Shown: positions 1 through 10,334, counted from the first letter of the stretch. The stretch: 64,000 bases of DNA from Pictodentalium vernedei (GCA_031216915.1 CM062296.1:799509022-799573021), one strand, 5' to 3'. The notes: generated by a model not told the origin, from the sequence alone. Numbers and translations are program-made.

Positions 1-610
1 TTGACATGGTTATGCCTCATTGCCTCCCCACACCATAACCGATCCACCACCAAAACGATCGTGCAGCCTAACGATTACATCATGGTATCGTTCGTGACGC
101 CGCCGCCACACTCTGTTTCACCTGTCGAGGAAGTCAAGAGTGAACCTGGATTCATCAGAAAACATGACGTTGTTTCACCGACGATTGTCCCAGCGTTGTC
201 ATGCTCCACAACAATCACGCCTGGCTGCGATGTGACGTTCAATCAAAAGTGGAATTATCCGAGGACGTCGAGCGTACAAATTCCAGCTGTGAATGTGATT
301 TCGGATAGTCTGACCACTGACTCGCACATCTGTCACTCTGTGCAGCTGCTGTCCAATTCCTGAGGCACTTTGATGGCGGTTACGTAATGCTGTGGTTCGG
401 GTGAAACGACCCTGGTTAGCAGTTGTCACCCTTGGACGACCTGACCGAGTGTGTCATGAACATTGCCTGTCTGACGGCTGCGTGACCACATCCATGCCAA
501 TCGCCGATTGAGTAAAGTTGAGAATTTGAGCCGCTGCAGTCTGCCTGTCTGTTGCCAGCTTCCAATATGCCAATGGCACGTAAACATTCGTCACCTGTAG
601 GTCTTCGCAT
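1..610 (-). pseudogene. Decayed Tc1/mariner-like transposase, truncated by window start
   Basis: Read right to left on the minus strand, this stretch gives the successive parts of a Tc1-family DDE transposase in broken frames. Positions 610-416 give an N-terminal helix-turn-helix-like part (GDECLRAIGILEAGNRQ). Positions 429-199 give the second DNA-binding helix and linker (QTIRNHIHSWNLYARRP). About 175-1 give the start of the catalytic domain: VMFSDESRFTL with the first catalytic Asp, then RVWRRRHERY and GGGSVMVWGG. These blocks are typical of Tc1-like transposases. Frameshifts between blocks and in-frame stops show it is not functional. The C-terminal half would lie left of the window. The family call rests on motif recognition, not on a search. 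Confidence 0.8.
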
Positions 611-1010
611 ACCTCAAAAGTTACGTTTCGACCAGAAACTACTGATGAACGAGTTTATACCAAGAAAAGAACGACGAGACCTCCGAAAAAGCCCATCCAG
701 TGCAAATGAAAATTTCAAAACGTACCCCATAGACATTAACGCGGCGCTCGTGCGAAAAACCTGCACGATGTTTTCGTGGGCCGGTAATATTCATGATCCA
801 CACTGAACTTGGTAACCTATTGGTGTGTCCAATCACGGGCATCCAATACCATTTTCCGGAAATATCAACATCAGTTTGGAGATCCCCAACTTTTTTTGAA
901 TAGTATATCTTCCCTTGGTATGTCTTGATAATAAGTCTCTTCTGTTTACACCCGGTGGCTCTATTGGAGGTATGTATCAGATGTCGCTTCTGTTAGCATT
1001 GCTGCTGGCA
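611..1010. other. Unassigned spacer
   Basis: Between the transposase relic and the first SINE I see no open frame with recognisable motifs, no inverted repeat and no RNA gene. The left part may be the decayed 5' non-coding end of the Tc1-like element, but no terminal inverted repeat could be matched inside the window. Confidence 0.4.
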
Positions 1011-1197
1011 ACGCATGGCTCAGTACCGACGACAATAGACTCAAACCGAAACGGTTACGCTTCGATCCCCACCAGGGGTAACTGGGTTATGTCATTGGTT
1101 AAGGCATTTAATCCCGATTGTCCACATAGAGGCACCGTGGCGCTGTATACTAGAACATACTGCACGTCGTTGGTGCACTTGCCTCCAACCAATGCTA

Positions 1198-1511
1198 CAG
1201 TTAAAACTAGAAGTCCTGTCATGAAATGCGCACAAATAGCACGTTGATATGCGCGTTAATGTACGCGTTATGGCCCAAGTAAAGCTATCAAATTCTGTAC
1301 ATATGGCCTGTACACAAGCAATGTTTCAGCCAATGGACCTCCGGGTAACCCGGAGGTCCATTGGCAGAAACATTGCATGTGTTTGCTATGAGTAACCAAG
1401 AGAACCTGCCGTGCTTTGGATGCCATTCGATATGGCAATTGCGTTCAATTCCAACGTGCAATTAAGCCTAGATAAGCGGACTATTCGTGACAGGACTTCT
1501 AGTTTTAACTG
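1198..1511. mobile_element. Tc1/mariner-type MITE with TA target duplication
   Basis: A 314-bp non-autonomous element. It begins CAGTTAAAACTAGAAGTCCT and ends with the inverted copy; the terminal repeats match over about 30 bp with one or two mismatches. TA dinucleotides at 1196-1197 and 1512-1513 flank it, and the flanking SINE reads through once the element is removed. CAGT termini and TA duplication are known traits of Tc1/mariner transposition. The centre is a long palindrome (1312-1382). No coding capacity. It is not obviously the offspring of the transposase relic at 1-610, because that element's termini are not visible. Confidence 0.85.
1312..1382. repeat. Almost loop-less palindrome inside the MITE
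   Basis: Two arms of about 35 bp meet around 1347 with practically no spacer; only isolated mismatches break them. The centre reads CTCCGGGTAACCCGGAG. It sits in the middle of the 314-bp MITE, so the element can fold both through its ends and through its centre. Confidence 0.85.
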
Positions 1512-1680
1512 TAACCCTGCTTGTGTGGAGTTAGAACGTCGGGGAGCCTGACAGTTGCTCGCCGCTGCTCGGCGGTTCTCTCCGGGAATTCCGAATTCCT
1601 CCACCCGAAAAACCATCCCACACGAGGTTATCCAGGCTGTCGAAAGTGCCGTTAACCCCAGTACATAATTAATAAACTAG

Positions 1681-2192
1681 TATTGCTGAGTAAAAAGCTA
1701 AAAAAATTCAACCTGGTTGAAAAAAGTTCTAATGACTCACTGAATGGTTGCTGGGAATGTATAAAAATGATAAAATCAACAAATCAACATTCATATATAC
1801 CTGCTCTAAAAACCTATAAAATCAATAAAAGACTGAAAAGATAAAAAAATAGACCATGAAAAAATTGATTTTCTTGCTACCCTGACCCCCCTCCCCACCC
1901 CTACCCACACACACCCACTATACGTTCCTTGAAAAGCATGTTTGACCTCACCAACCGACACATTCTGCACTTTTAATATCAAAAGCCAAATTTAATCCAA
2001 AAAAAAAAAAAAAATGCACATGTTAAAAAGAAAACTGTTGAGTAAAATATGTCCATTATGTACTAACTAGACTGCCTATTTTTTAGGTTATTTAGGAGGT
2101 ATAGACATTTATCATATGACTGTTTTGTTCACTTTAAAACATTTGATATTTTGTTTTCATATTAATCAGTGATAAATAAAACCTTCCGCCAA
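1681..2192. other. AT-rich unassigned spacer
   Basis: AT-rich sequence with an A-run near 2000-2014 and a C-rich patch near 1883-1920. No open frame with family motifs and no inverted or tandem repeat was recognised. Confidence 0.4.
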
Positions 2193-2364
2193 TTTCATTG
2201 GTCAATTTCAAAACTAGACAATTTGATTGGCTGAACAAAATACAACTGGACAACATTTTCATAATTTGTATAATTAGAGTTGGGACCTTTCATTGGTCAA
2301 TTTCAAAACTGGACAATTTGATTGGCTAAACAAAATACAACTGGGTGACATTTGCATAATTTCG
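2193..2364 (+). repeat. 95-bp direct duplication containing CCAAT-type boxes
   Basis: The block TTTCATTGGTCAATTTCAAA starts at 2193 and again at 2288. The following about 75 bases, including ACAATTTGATTGGCT and ACAAAATACAACTGG, are repeated with few differences, giving a period of 95 bp. Each unit carries two ATTGG pentamers (CCAAT on the minus strand). No gene start is recognisable nearby, so a promoter role is only a possibility. Confidence 0.8.
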
Positions 2365-2455
2365 GTAGGGAGAATTTACGTTATCTGTCCTATTTAGGGT
2401 GGGTTATATTGTATTAATCTTTTACCTACAAGAAAAACGCCATTCATTTTTTTAT

Positions 2456-2545
2456 ATTTTCACTTTTTGCTTCCAAAACACTAGCGTGCCGCCCTCGTTC
2501 CAATGAGGTGTCATAACCTACGGTTTGGAAGCAAAAAATGAAAAT
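2456..2545. repeat. Inverted repeat (foldback)
   Basis: Arms at 2456-2477 and 2524-2545 (core TTTTTGCTTCCAAA and its complement) pair with one mismatch over about 22 bp. The loop contains a second small palindrome, CCTCGTTCCAATGAGG at 2493-2508. Probably a remnant of a foldback or MITE element; no target duplication was identified. Confidence 0.7.
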
Positions 2546-2661
2546 TTTTAGTTTTACGAGGATGTTTTTCCAAGTGCCGTCTGCAACTCAAGTTGGGTGA
2601 TGGGTTAAAAAGTCATACTAAGTGGCTAATTTGTGCGTCTGTGTGTCATATGATAAATAGA

Positions 2662-2791
2662 ATATGAAATGAGTGTTTTTCTCATATAATATTTATAAAA
2701 CTCGTCCGAATTTTCCGTTTGGGCTCGCCAAAACGGAAAATTTTTACACTCGTTTCATAAATATTATATGAGAAAAACACTCATTCCATAT
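2662..2791. repeat. Long inverted repeat (foldback)
   Basis: Arms of about 60 bp at 2662-2721 and 2729-2791 pair with scattered mismatches around a short loop. The outer block GAGTGTTTTTCTCATATAAT and its complement match perfectly. An inner block ATTTTCCGTTT pairs with AAACGGAAAAT. No coding content; likely a MITE-type element. Confidence 0.8.
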
Positions 2792-2988
2792 CCTCTATGT
2801 CCTACCCTTGATCGATATAGAACATTTCTCAACGGCTGGAAAACTACGCTTTGGCCTTGTTTGTTTTTTTTCCAAAACGATATTTATGACTGTTTCTGGT
2901 CTGACCGCAAAGCCAAGATTCCCCAGACAGCAAAAATGGAACCAAGTCAGAATATTTTAGACGTAATATTATCAGTTTGGGTGTGAAC

Positions 2989-3031
<43 letters not shown>

Positions 3032-3033
3032 AA
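2989..3033. repeat. (AAAT)n microsatellite
   Basis: About eleven AAAT/AATA units in a row. The same tetranucleotide forms the 3' tails of the SINEs in this window, so this may be the orphan tail of a decayed plus-strand SINE. Confidence 0.85.
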
Positions 3034-3120
3034 TTAGATAAGCTTTATATTAAAGTTCTACACCTCGTTCTGTAAACTAATTCTTGCAATTTATTTTATT
3101 GAACTGACAAGGAAGGTGAT

Positions 3121-3180
3121 TTATTTATTTATTTATTGATGTTTAAGGTCACATATTTATGCACAATGGCTAATCATGAC
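3121..3180 (-). mobile_element. 5'-truncated SINE tail with 13-bp target duplication
   Basis: On the minus strand this 60-bp insert reads as the last bases of the SINE family seen at 7742-8100 (the block complementary to GTTTAAGGTCACAT..TTATGCA) followed by an (AAAT)n tail. The direct repeat CAAGGAAGGTGAT flanks it at 3108-3120 and 3181-3193, as expected for target-primed insertion by a LINE-type machinery. It is a strongly truncated copy with no internal promoter. Confidence 0.8.
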
Positions 3181-3210
3181 CAAGGAAGGTGATATACGCA
3201 CACAATGTAA

Positions 3211-3335
3211 CGATGTGTGAATTCGTCAATACGGCAGGAGTGCCAGCGCGGAAGGATAAAACAAGAAGCACAACCTCGAATTCTATCCTTCCGCGATGGC
3301 ATGACTGCCGTAGAGACGAACACATTCACACATCG
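3211..3335. repeat. Inverted repeat (foldback)
   Basis: Arms at 3211-3258 and 3284-3335 pair over about 50 bp with a few mismatches and small bulges. The innermost block GCGGAAGGATA and its complement TATCCTTCCGC are perfect. The loop is about 25 bp. No open frame of note; resembles a foldback MITE. Confidence 0.8.
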
Positions 3336-3345
3336 TGGCGTTCTT

Positions 3346-6023
3346 TCTTTATTACACTCCGTTATGAAAATTATCATTTTCCATTCATCGTGAAAAATTC
3401 TGTCATGTTTGTAGAATTTGACAGCTCTGACGTCTGCTTGTATTAAACACAAAAAAAAAAAAACAAAACTCGGGCGTGATTGGCAAACACATATGACAGA
3501 TCGATATATAAACAGAAAAAATAAATGAAAATTATGTCCAAATAGGGCACTTGTTCGTATTTTGAGAAAATTAGCTGCCGTTACCTGGGAGATAATTGTT
3601 TCAAAGTAAAAATGTTATACAATCAAACCCCATTTATCGAATAAGTTTTAATTTGATAATTTTGGTGGATTTGAACAAATGACATTTTCCATTTGACATT
3701 CGATTTATCGACTGTCATCACAGCTTCCGAATTAATCCGGGTCAGAATGCGACATTTCGATTGGCCGATTACGAAAAAGGGCGGAGTTTTTTTTTTGATG
3801 GATCCATGTCGTCAGGGGGAAAATAGTCAGTCAACAGAAATCCGTATGGGACACGTGTTCCGTACAGATTTGTAAATATGGAATTGGGGAAAAAGTAATA
3901 GGCGAGTAATAATAAGCAAAACGGTACTCGCACTCAATACAGATAGAGAACCAAGTGTCACCTGAACACACGCAAAAAAGAAATCGAGAAGTGCAATGTA
4001 TTCTTGAGGTTGAAAAACTTACAGGAAGAAAAGTTTTCACACCCACCGCCAGCAAGAAACTATATAATAAAATTCAATGAGATTGTGTGCGTTTGATTTT
4101 ACGGGGTAATCTTTAAACCTATAGTACAGCATCGCATTCACATTTAGCACGCATTTCCTATATACTAACGTAAGGGTTTCTGTCAATCTTCATTCTGATT
4201 TAGGATCTCAAAATTAATCACAATGAATTGGATTTATTGTCTGCATATTTTCGTTCAAAGGACGGATAAGCTAATATTATATAAATCAGCCTAAATGTGC
4301 CTAAAGCATTCGAGTACAAGGAGGAGGGGGGGGGGGGGGGTATCAGAAATGGCACTCGATCCAGTATATGATCTGAGACCGAGAGTTTACAACATATCAT
4401 AAACTGTAATGTGAAACTCAATAGTGTGGATATTATATATTTATTGTTGTTTAAGGTGACGTTCGTCTGCACAGTGTATGTAAAATGCGCCAGAAACGAA
4501 TAGTAGAGAGTTTCTCAGTTACAGTTCTTGTAAAGTATAGCCTTTTTCACTAGTGCACGTCTGACAGAAGAAGGTACATGCTTCTCCTCACCCCTGTAGC
4601 CTCAAAGCAGGGGAAGCAACTGTTCCCACCCCTCTTTTTCGGCACCCTTCATCAAGCCTGCATAAGTTGGGTAACCCGTTCGTTCGCGTTTTGTTGGCCT
4701 AAACTAAAAAAGAATAAGGCGACCCATTTCCATTTCGCACTTCTAAACTTTTAGTTTAAACAATATTTATTTCCAATTATCAGAGAAAAGATATGCAACA
4801 ATGAAACGTGTGTGGATTCGACAGTAAGCTAAAAGCTTATAAAAGTCGTTTCCATTAAAGGTACACTTACAACTGCGATGGCACGAGATGTTAATTTAAT
4901 GACTTCTATAACCTAAACATTTAGCACACATAGCTTCTGTTATGTCACGTGTGTTCTATTCAATATAATATCAGTGTGCAGTCATTATTTTGGAAACAAA
5001 TATTACTACGTTGGTTTTCAAGTTGAACAGAGTGAAGAAGTTAGAATAGGTGAAAGATGGGCTAAAATTTTAAGAGGACTCACCGTTCACTGAGTCGAAG
5101 GCGAGCAAGGAGAGCCCCGGACTGATTCTATGGGTGTATATGGCCGGATGGTATGAGTAGTGATGGGACAACTGTCGATAATAGTTTACCGGTATAGGTC
5201 GGATACTTGAAATAATTTATAAAGGCATTAGTAGTGGCCGTCAACCAAGGACCCCATATTGAGTTCCAGAACCGTCGTGGTATGCAATTTATCATGCATG
5301 TTAATTCTATGGTCGACGGGAAAATACTTCAAGTTATTTTTGAAATGAGTCTTGATAGCATGACGGTGTCAACTGCAATATTTGGGTATTTCAGCTGTGA
5401 TCGGCATGTCCCCAAGGGTCATGGTAGTGCTATTCCTTGGAGGTTTCATAAGGACAAGAACTTATACCGATTCACAGCTGCTCGGTATTTATCTTTAAGT
5501 ATCAGTAGCAACATCAAGGTATTGCAAGGTATTTGTGTGAAGATTTTATGCTAAACGCCAGAGTGGCCCGACAGAAGAGAAACGCGTAAGTGGGGCCTGG
5601 TCGAGTGCCTTTCAACAAATGTTACAGCTTCAAAGAGTAACAGGTAGAGGATCGGCGTTGAAACAACGCCAACAACTCGAAGACAGGTATTAACAGCAAA
5701 CTTATAAACTGTCCGGTGTTACCACAGTACGTGTAGACTGTACCACCACCAAATCACCCGCGGAGTGGGGACTCCACCCAAGCAATGATTCAAGTTTGTC
5801 ACCAAGCACAACACGTACAAGCAAAGCTCCAACCAGTGGACGTCGGAGTTAAACCAGCGGACCTTTGAGTTACGCTGGCTCCAACATATCTGTATTTTCT
5901 GTCCGTATGTACAAAATTTGAAAATGATACCTCGTGTGATAACTCCACCCCGCGGACAACTTTTGACGAGCAAATAAGTACGTGCACTCGAATTGCACCT
6001 TTTTATTACACATTCATTCAACT
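3346..6023. other. Unassigned non-coding stretch
   Basis: No open frame with family motifs, no RNA gene and no clear mobile element. An A-rich run lies at about 3450-3466 and a long G-run at about 4323-4340. A short ATTTATTGTTGTTTAAGG block at about 4437-4455 resembles a minus-strand SINE tail but is too short to call. Longest open frames (about 100-117 codons) lack recognisable features and look like chance. Confidence 0.45.
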
Positions 6024-6027
6024 TTAA

Positions 6028-6268
6028 CCCTTTACCACACGAATGGGCCGCATCCGCCCGCGTAATATGCAAATTCAGCAGTTGAAAAAATATTATTTTT
6101 CAAACAAAATCAGTAAAGCCATATCATGTGAAACCTCGTTGGAACGAGGTCGTCGGGCTCGTTCCAACGAGGGGGCACATGATATGGTTTTGTTAATTTT
6201 TTTGGAAAAATTAAAAAAAAATATATTTAAAATAATAATTTTTGATATCGTCTGTGTTGGGTAAAGGG
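6028..6268. mobile_element. piggyBac-type MITE with TTAA target site
   Basis: A 241-bp element starting CCCTTTACC and ending GGTAAAGGG, flanked by TTAA at 6024-6027 and 6269-6272. TTAA target duplication with CCC..GGG ends is the known signature of piggyBac-superfamily elements. Inside, CCATATCATGTG (from about 6119) pairs with CACATGATATGG (ending about 6186), and within that CCTCGTTGGAACGAG pairs with CTCGTTCCAACGAGG, giving a nested hairpin of about 27 bp. There is no coding capacity, so it needs a transposase from elsewhere. Confidence 0.85.
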
Positions 6269-6272
6269 TTAA

Positions 6273-6960
6273 ACCCTTGTATTTGACGAAATCGCCGCTA
6301 TGACATAAATGATTCTGTATTCAATGGGTGATGTACAAGCCGGAACTTTTTCCCAGCACCGTTCATACTAGTTCCTTTCCCATCGAGTCATTTGTTACGC
6401 TTCGAATAATTTCCAAATTTCATTACACAATTATCGACAGTATGTCGCATTGTGTGAAAATGAAAACGTCCAAAGCAAAATAAAGTCGGTTCACAAAAAA
6501 TTAGTTAACCAAAAAATGAGATAATATTTTAAAAAAAAAACGCAAGTCATTTCCAACCAGAACATTAACCCAGTCCCGTGGCCGTCTCGTTGTGTGGATC
6601 CATTATATCTAAGTTGGTCAACTTTATTTCGGTAAATCTTCGAACATCTTGACATGCTTCGAACGTCTTTTAAAAAATGTTTCTGCCAGTTGTTTTGCAA
6701 ATCTGCACAAATTAGTACTTGTATTTTTACTAACAGTAATAGCCACTAAATGGTTAGGCGTGAATGGGCACAAACCGAAGAGAAACAGCGATACGTATTT
6801 CAACAAACACTGGTTCCGAAAGGGTTGTTTTGATTTGTTATCGATCTGTTTGATCAGTACAGCTTCAGTCAAAACAAACAGACTCTACACCTTTGGGTTT
6901 AAACATCGGAATTAAAATTTATTTATTTAAATGAATTTTAATGCATGGGCTGTGTAATAA
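6273..6960. other. Unassigned non-coding stretch
   Basis: No supported gene or repeat. Overlapping short open frames around 6490-6915 on both strands show no family motifs. Confidence 0.4.
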
Positions 6961-6963
6961 ACA

Positions 6964-7123
6964 CAGAACGCGATGTTTGTTTGAATCGGTGGGTGTTTTA
7001 CATAACTCCTTGGAAGGGTGTAATCATATTTCGCTCGAGCCTACGGCTCTAGCGAAATATGACTACGCCATTCCAACTCGTTATGTAAAACACCCACCGA
7101 TTCAAACACACATCGCATTCTGT
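6964..7123. repeat. 160-bp foldback element
   Basis: Two arms of about 80 bp pair almost throughout. The outer blocks are GAATCGGTGGGTGTTTTACA and its complement. The innermost are CATATTTCGCT at about 7025-7035 and AGCGAAATATG at about 7051-7061, around a 15-bp loop. Mismatches are concentrated between the two blocks. Probably a foldback MITE; target duplications were not resolved. Confidence 0.85.
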
Positions 7124-7129
7124 CTATTT

Positions 7130-7711
7130 ATGAGATAATCTTGAACAAGGCTCTAATTTTTACTTTATTCTCATTCATTTTTCTTCCCACAAAACCAATC
7201 GTATTCTCACTCCCCCTCGCCGAAAATGGTACTTCTCTCCAGGCATTGCATTCCACTCTCAGCGATGACGGACTGTTTTGTTTTTTTTTTTGTTTTTTTT
7301 TTTGTCTTGTTTTGAAAGTAACCACTGAATCAATTATAAAGAGTTGTTTTGGGAAAAAACATGAAGAGAAATAAAAATAAATACAAAAGTTCGCCTCTAG
7401 AAATATTCATCCCCGGAGCTCCACTCGAGGATAAAAATCTTACTTGAATCCGAGCAGTGAATTATTGTCTATATTTTAACTGTGTACACGTATCTACTTT
7501 ATATGGAAGATAGAACATAGTGTTCTCTAACTTGCGCGACGATTTTTATGATGTAGAATGCTGTTGTAAAGAGCTCGCAGCCCTTCCCCGCAGAATATTG
7601 GATCAGGGAACGTCGTCGGCTGAACGAAATAATTTCATGAAGAAAGGTGTACTATTCTTTGGTTACTTAAGTAAGCTTTTCGTAAATAATGGTTTACTTA
7701 TCAATGTTATT
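7130..7711. other. Unassigned non-coding stretch
   Basis: T-rich patches near 7276-7302. No supported coding region, RNA gene or mobile element. Confidence 0.4.
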
Positions 7712-8405
7712 TTTGAAGCTCAGTGACTTAGTGGCATTGGAGGAGGCGCGGTGGCTCAGAGGTAAACTGTTGGACTTCTATGCTACAGGTCCCAAATTCG
7801 AACCCGTCCGGGACGACCCGCGTTGTGTCCTTGGGCAAGGCCTTTATCGCAGTTGCCTTTACGGGGGCACGATGACGTCATGTACTCAGGCGTATTGCAC
7901 CTCGATGGTTACATGTCTTCAACCGCTGTAACCCTGCTTGAGCGAAGTTTGAACAGAGTTAGACTGTTGAGGAGCTGACAGTTGCTGGTTGATGCTCGGT
8001 GGTTCTCTCCGGGTACTCCGACTTTCCCCATCCATAAAACTGTCACGGTCACGATTAACCATGATGCATAAGTATGTGACCTTAAACTCCTATAAATAAA
8101 TAGTGGCATTGGACTTCAAACCGACAGATGTACGAATCGATCGGCGCCAAGGGTAACGGCGTTGTGTTGTTGAGCATGGCACTTAATCCCGTACCGGTGG
8201 CGCTGTGTACGTCGATGGTACACCTATCTTTAACTAATGCTAACCCTGATTGCGCAGAGTTATACGTTGGGGAGTCTGACAGTTGCTCGCCGTTGCTCGG
8301 TGGTTCTGTAAAGGTACCCCGGCTACTTCCATCCCTAAAACTGTCCGACACGAGGTGACACTGGTTGTTAAAGGTGTTGTTAAGCCCCAATAAATAAATA
8401 AATAA
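7712..8405 (+). mobile_element. Older SINE copy, split by a younger SINE
   Basis: The two halves, 7712-7741 and 8101-8405, join into one element once the insert at 7742-8100 is removed. The joined 5' end has the same order as the inserted copy (GCTCAG, then TTGGACTTC, then a decayed B-box). The 3' half ends in a (AAAT)n tail at 8387-8405. It is more decayed in its tRNA-like promoter than the younger insert, which fits the nesting order. Confidence 0.75.
7742..8100 (+). mobile_element. Full-length tRNA-derived SINE nested in a related SINE
   Basis: A complete element of about 360 bp. The polymerase III A-box (TGGCTCAGAGG, 7752-7762) and B-box (AAATTCGAACCC, about 7794-7805) form a tRNA-like head. 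The body has CCTTGGGCAAGGC, a motif I recognise from several metazoan SINE families, then GGTTCTCTCCGGGTACTCCG, and the element ends in ATAAATAAA. The target-site duplication TAGTGGCATTGGA occurs at 7729-7741 and 8101-8113. The better-preserved promoter and intact duplications make it the younger of the pair. Confidence 0.85.
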
Positions 8406-8640
8406 ATATTATTTTACTCTTTTCTGCCCCTGAGGGAACCGCGGTAGGTGGAACCGTGTTTATTTACTGGGGTAAACCATTTATTTTGTAAAATATGACC
8501 TTTAACGCACGTCTCCCAAGGGGAACACAGGTATTGGCTAAACTTGACTTCATCCTTATGTTGTGGTCACGCGATAGCCAAAGATACTGCAAGGGAGCTT
8601 GAACACCAATAAATAAATAAAAAAATAAATATTGCCCTTC
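8406..8640 (+). repeat. Possible third SINE-like fragment
   Basis: The 3' end (AACACCAATAAATAAATAA, about 8602-8620) resembles the tail of the SINE ending at 8405 (AGCCCCAATAAATAAATAA). The upstream 190 bp contains no clear tRNA-like boxes. Weak call: it could be an independent AT-rich repeat. Confidence 0.35.
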
Positions 8641-10334
8641 TATGGCCTAACAAAATCAGAAAAAGAGATATCCAAAAGCGAGATGCCTGAAAAAAGGCAC
8701 GCCCTTTACAATCGCCTTAACATCCACATTCTACTGATCTGTAAATAAAGAAAGTACTAGAATTTGTAAATCGGATGTGCTCGTAGCAAAAGGCAACAGT
8801 TGATTAAGGAGGAATGGGGAGGGAGTGGGGATGATACCAGTTGGAAGTGTCTGTTTGTGTCATTGGTGGACCCATCCCATATCGGGACCAATAGTTTTCG
8901 TCCACACTTCGGACACGCACCCTATAGATGCATATTGCCCCATGAACGTTTGGCAACCCCGAAAAACCTAGGAAAATCTGGTAAAGACTGATAAGTCAAT
9001 CGATAATTTGTGAATCCCTCATTATTTCAATTGAATTCCAGTTGACATATAGAGCCGCAAGTGGTTCGGAATTGGTTCTCCATGAAACACAGGAAATGCA
9101 AAGACCAATCTATAACTAGAGAATTGTATTTGTTGGACAAATGGCGGGCTTTCCCAAGTTTTAATGTGCAAAGGAAGACTGTATTGTAGAAAAACACACT
9201 GAGCTATGTACTTTCGGGTTTGGAGAAAATGAGTGCAGAAAACTGCAAACTTCACTGAAAATCATAATATTTCAAACTGTACTATTCTTTAAGTGGCCAA
9301 AGTTAAGTTAAGCCATAGAGAAAAACTTACAACAGAAGATTTGTTCAGCGAGCATCTCTAATCAGAGCAAAGCACACTGTTTGAAATTAGCTCTTTCAAA
9401 TTGATGGAAAGTAGCAACCAACGTAGACCAATTTTGTCATTTTCATTTTGATACCTTTTTATAGCAGTCATTGTCCTGGGGAGTAAAATGTGAGACTAAA
9501 ACGTGAACAGCAACATTCATCTACATGAGCAAACCATTTTTTGACAAGCAGTTAGTTACTTTAATAGCCATTTCAGAGGAGATCAAGTTGTTTGGGTTTA
9601 GATTCAATGACAGGAAAAATGGGTACAGAATGCAGCAAAATTCAGGAAAATTAAAGTTTTTTTTCTGGATAATGCAATCAAAACATGTGTTGGATTATGT
9701 GTGACACCAAAACTTATCACAGAAAATTTATTTTCTTATAAAACATAATACAGATATGCGAAGGAAAATAGACAGTATCAATCCTTCCCAGAGAAAACGA
9801 GTACAGAAACGTATGACATTAACTGGTAAATCAATTTCATCTGACGGTACTCGCATTGGTACGGTAAATATTGGTACTGGATAAAGCGGGACGCCAAAAC
9901 ATGCAACACAAAAGGTTTTCCCATTGATTTTCGAATGCATTCATGGAAAGCACAATGAGCCCAGGCAGACTGGATTCCTTACAATACTCTCACATTGACG
10001 TGAATGGTGTATGGTTAATGTCGAAGTCAAGGTGGGCTAGCGGGCGGGCAGGCCGGCAAGCCTGTATAACAAATCCACACATAATAGCTGGAACTCCATA
10101 TCTACTTCTATAAAGTACGGTTTAGGAAATAATGCCAGCACACATTTAGGAATTATGTTGCAATAAAACTCAGAAAAAGAAGGTTAAAGAATATTTTGAA
10201 ATTACAGTTTTTCCGACAGTACTCATAATGTCTTTCAAATATCGACTGGAGAATATTGGTCACACCTACTTCGCTTGTTTTTAGGCAACAACGAAATCAG
10301 CTTGTATCCAGATTTGGCGGGTTTTTAAGGGTAT
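8641..10334. other. Non-coding flank up to the array, with faint internal repetition
   Basis: No gene recognised. Degenerate similar blocks recur: GTGAGACTAAAAC at 9490, GTGACACCAAAAC at 9701 and GGGACGCCAAAAC at 9888; also AACTTACAACAGAAGATTT near 9327 and AACTTATCACAGAAAATTT near 9711. This suggests an old tandem repeat with a period near 190-210 bp. The last five bases, GGTAT at 10330-10334, are the left flank of the retrotransposon array and the expected target-site duplication. Confidence 0.4.

Larger units (their letters stand above)
1011..1680 (+). mobile_element. tRNA-derived SINE, split by a MITE
   Basis: A degenerate short interspersed element. An A-box-like TGGCTCAGTACC lies at 1017-1028 and a B-box-like CTTCGATCCCC follows at about 1060. 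The body aligns by eye with the SINE at 7712-8405 (shared GGCATTTAATCCCG-like block, GGCGCTGT, CCAATGCTA/ACCCTG, GACAGTTGCTCGCCG, GGTTCTCTCCGGG). The element is interrupted at 1198-1511 by a TA-flanked insertion; removing it restores the order seen in the uninterrupted relative. Transcription would be by RNA polymerase III in its active days. Boundaries are approximate, and target-site duplications of the SINE itself were not identified. Confidence 0.65.

Noticed and set aside
1-363. 120-codon plus-strand open frame at the window start
   Set aside because: It is the antisense shadow of the Tc1-like transposase relic read on the minus strand.
5234-5554. 106-codon plus-strand open frame as a host gene
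   Set aside because: No family motif, no clear exon signals, and surrounded by non-coding repeats; treated as chance.
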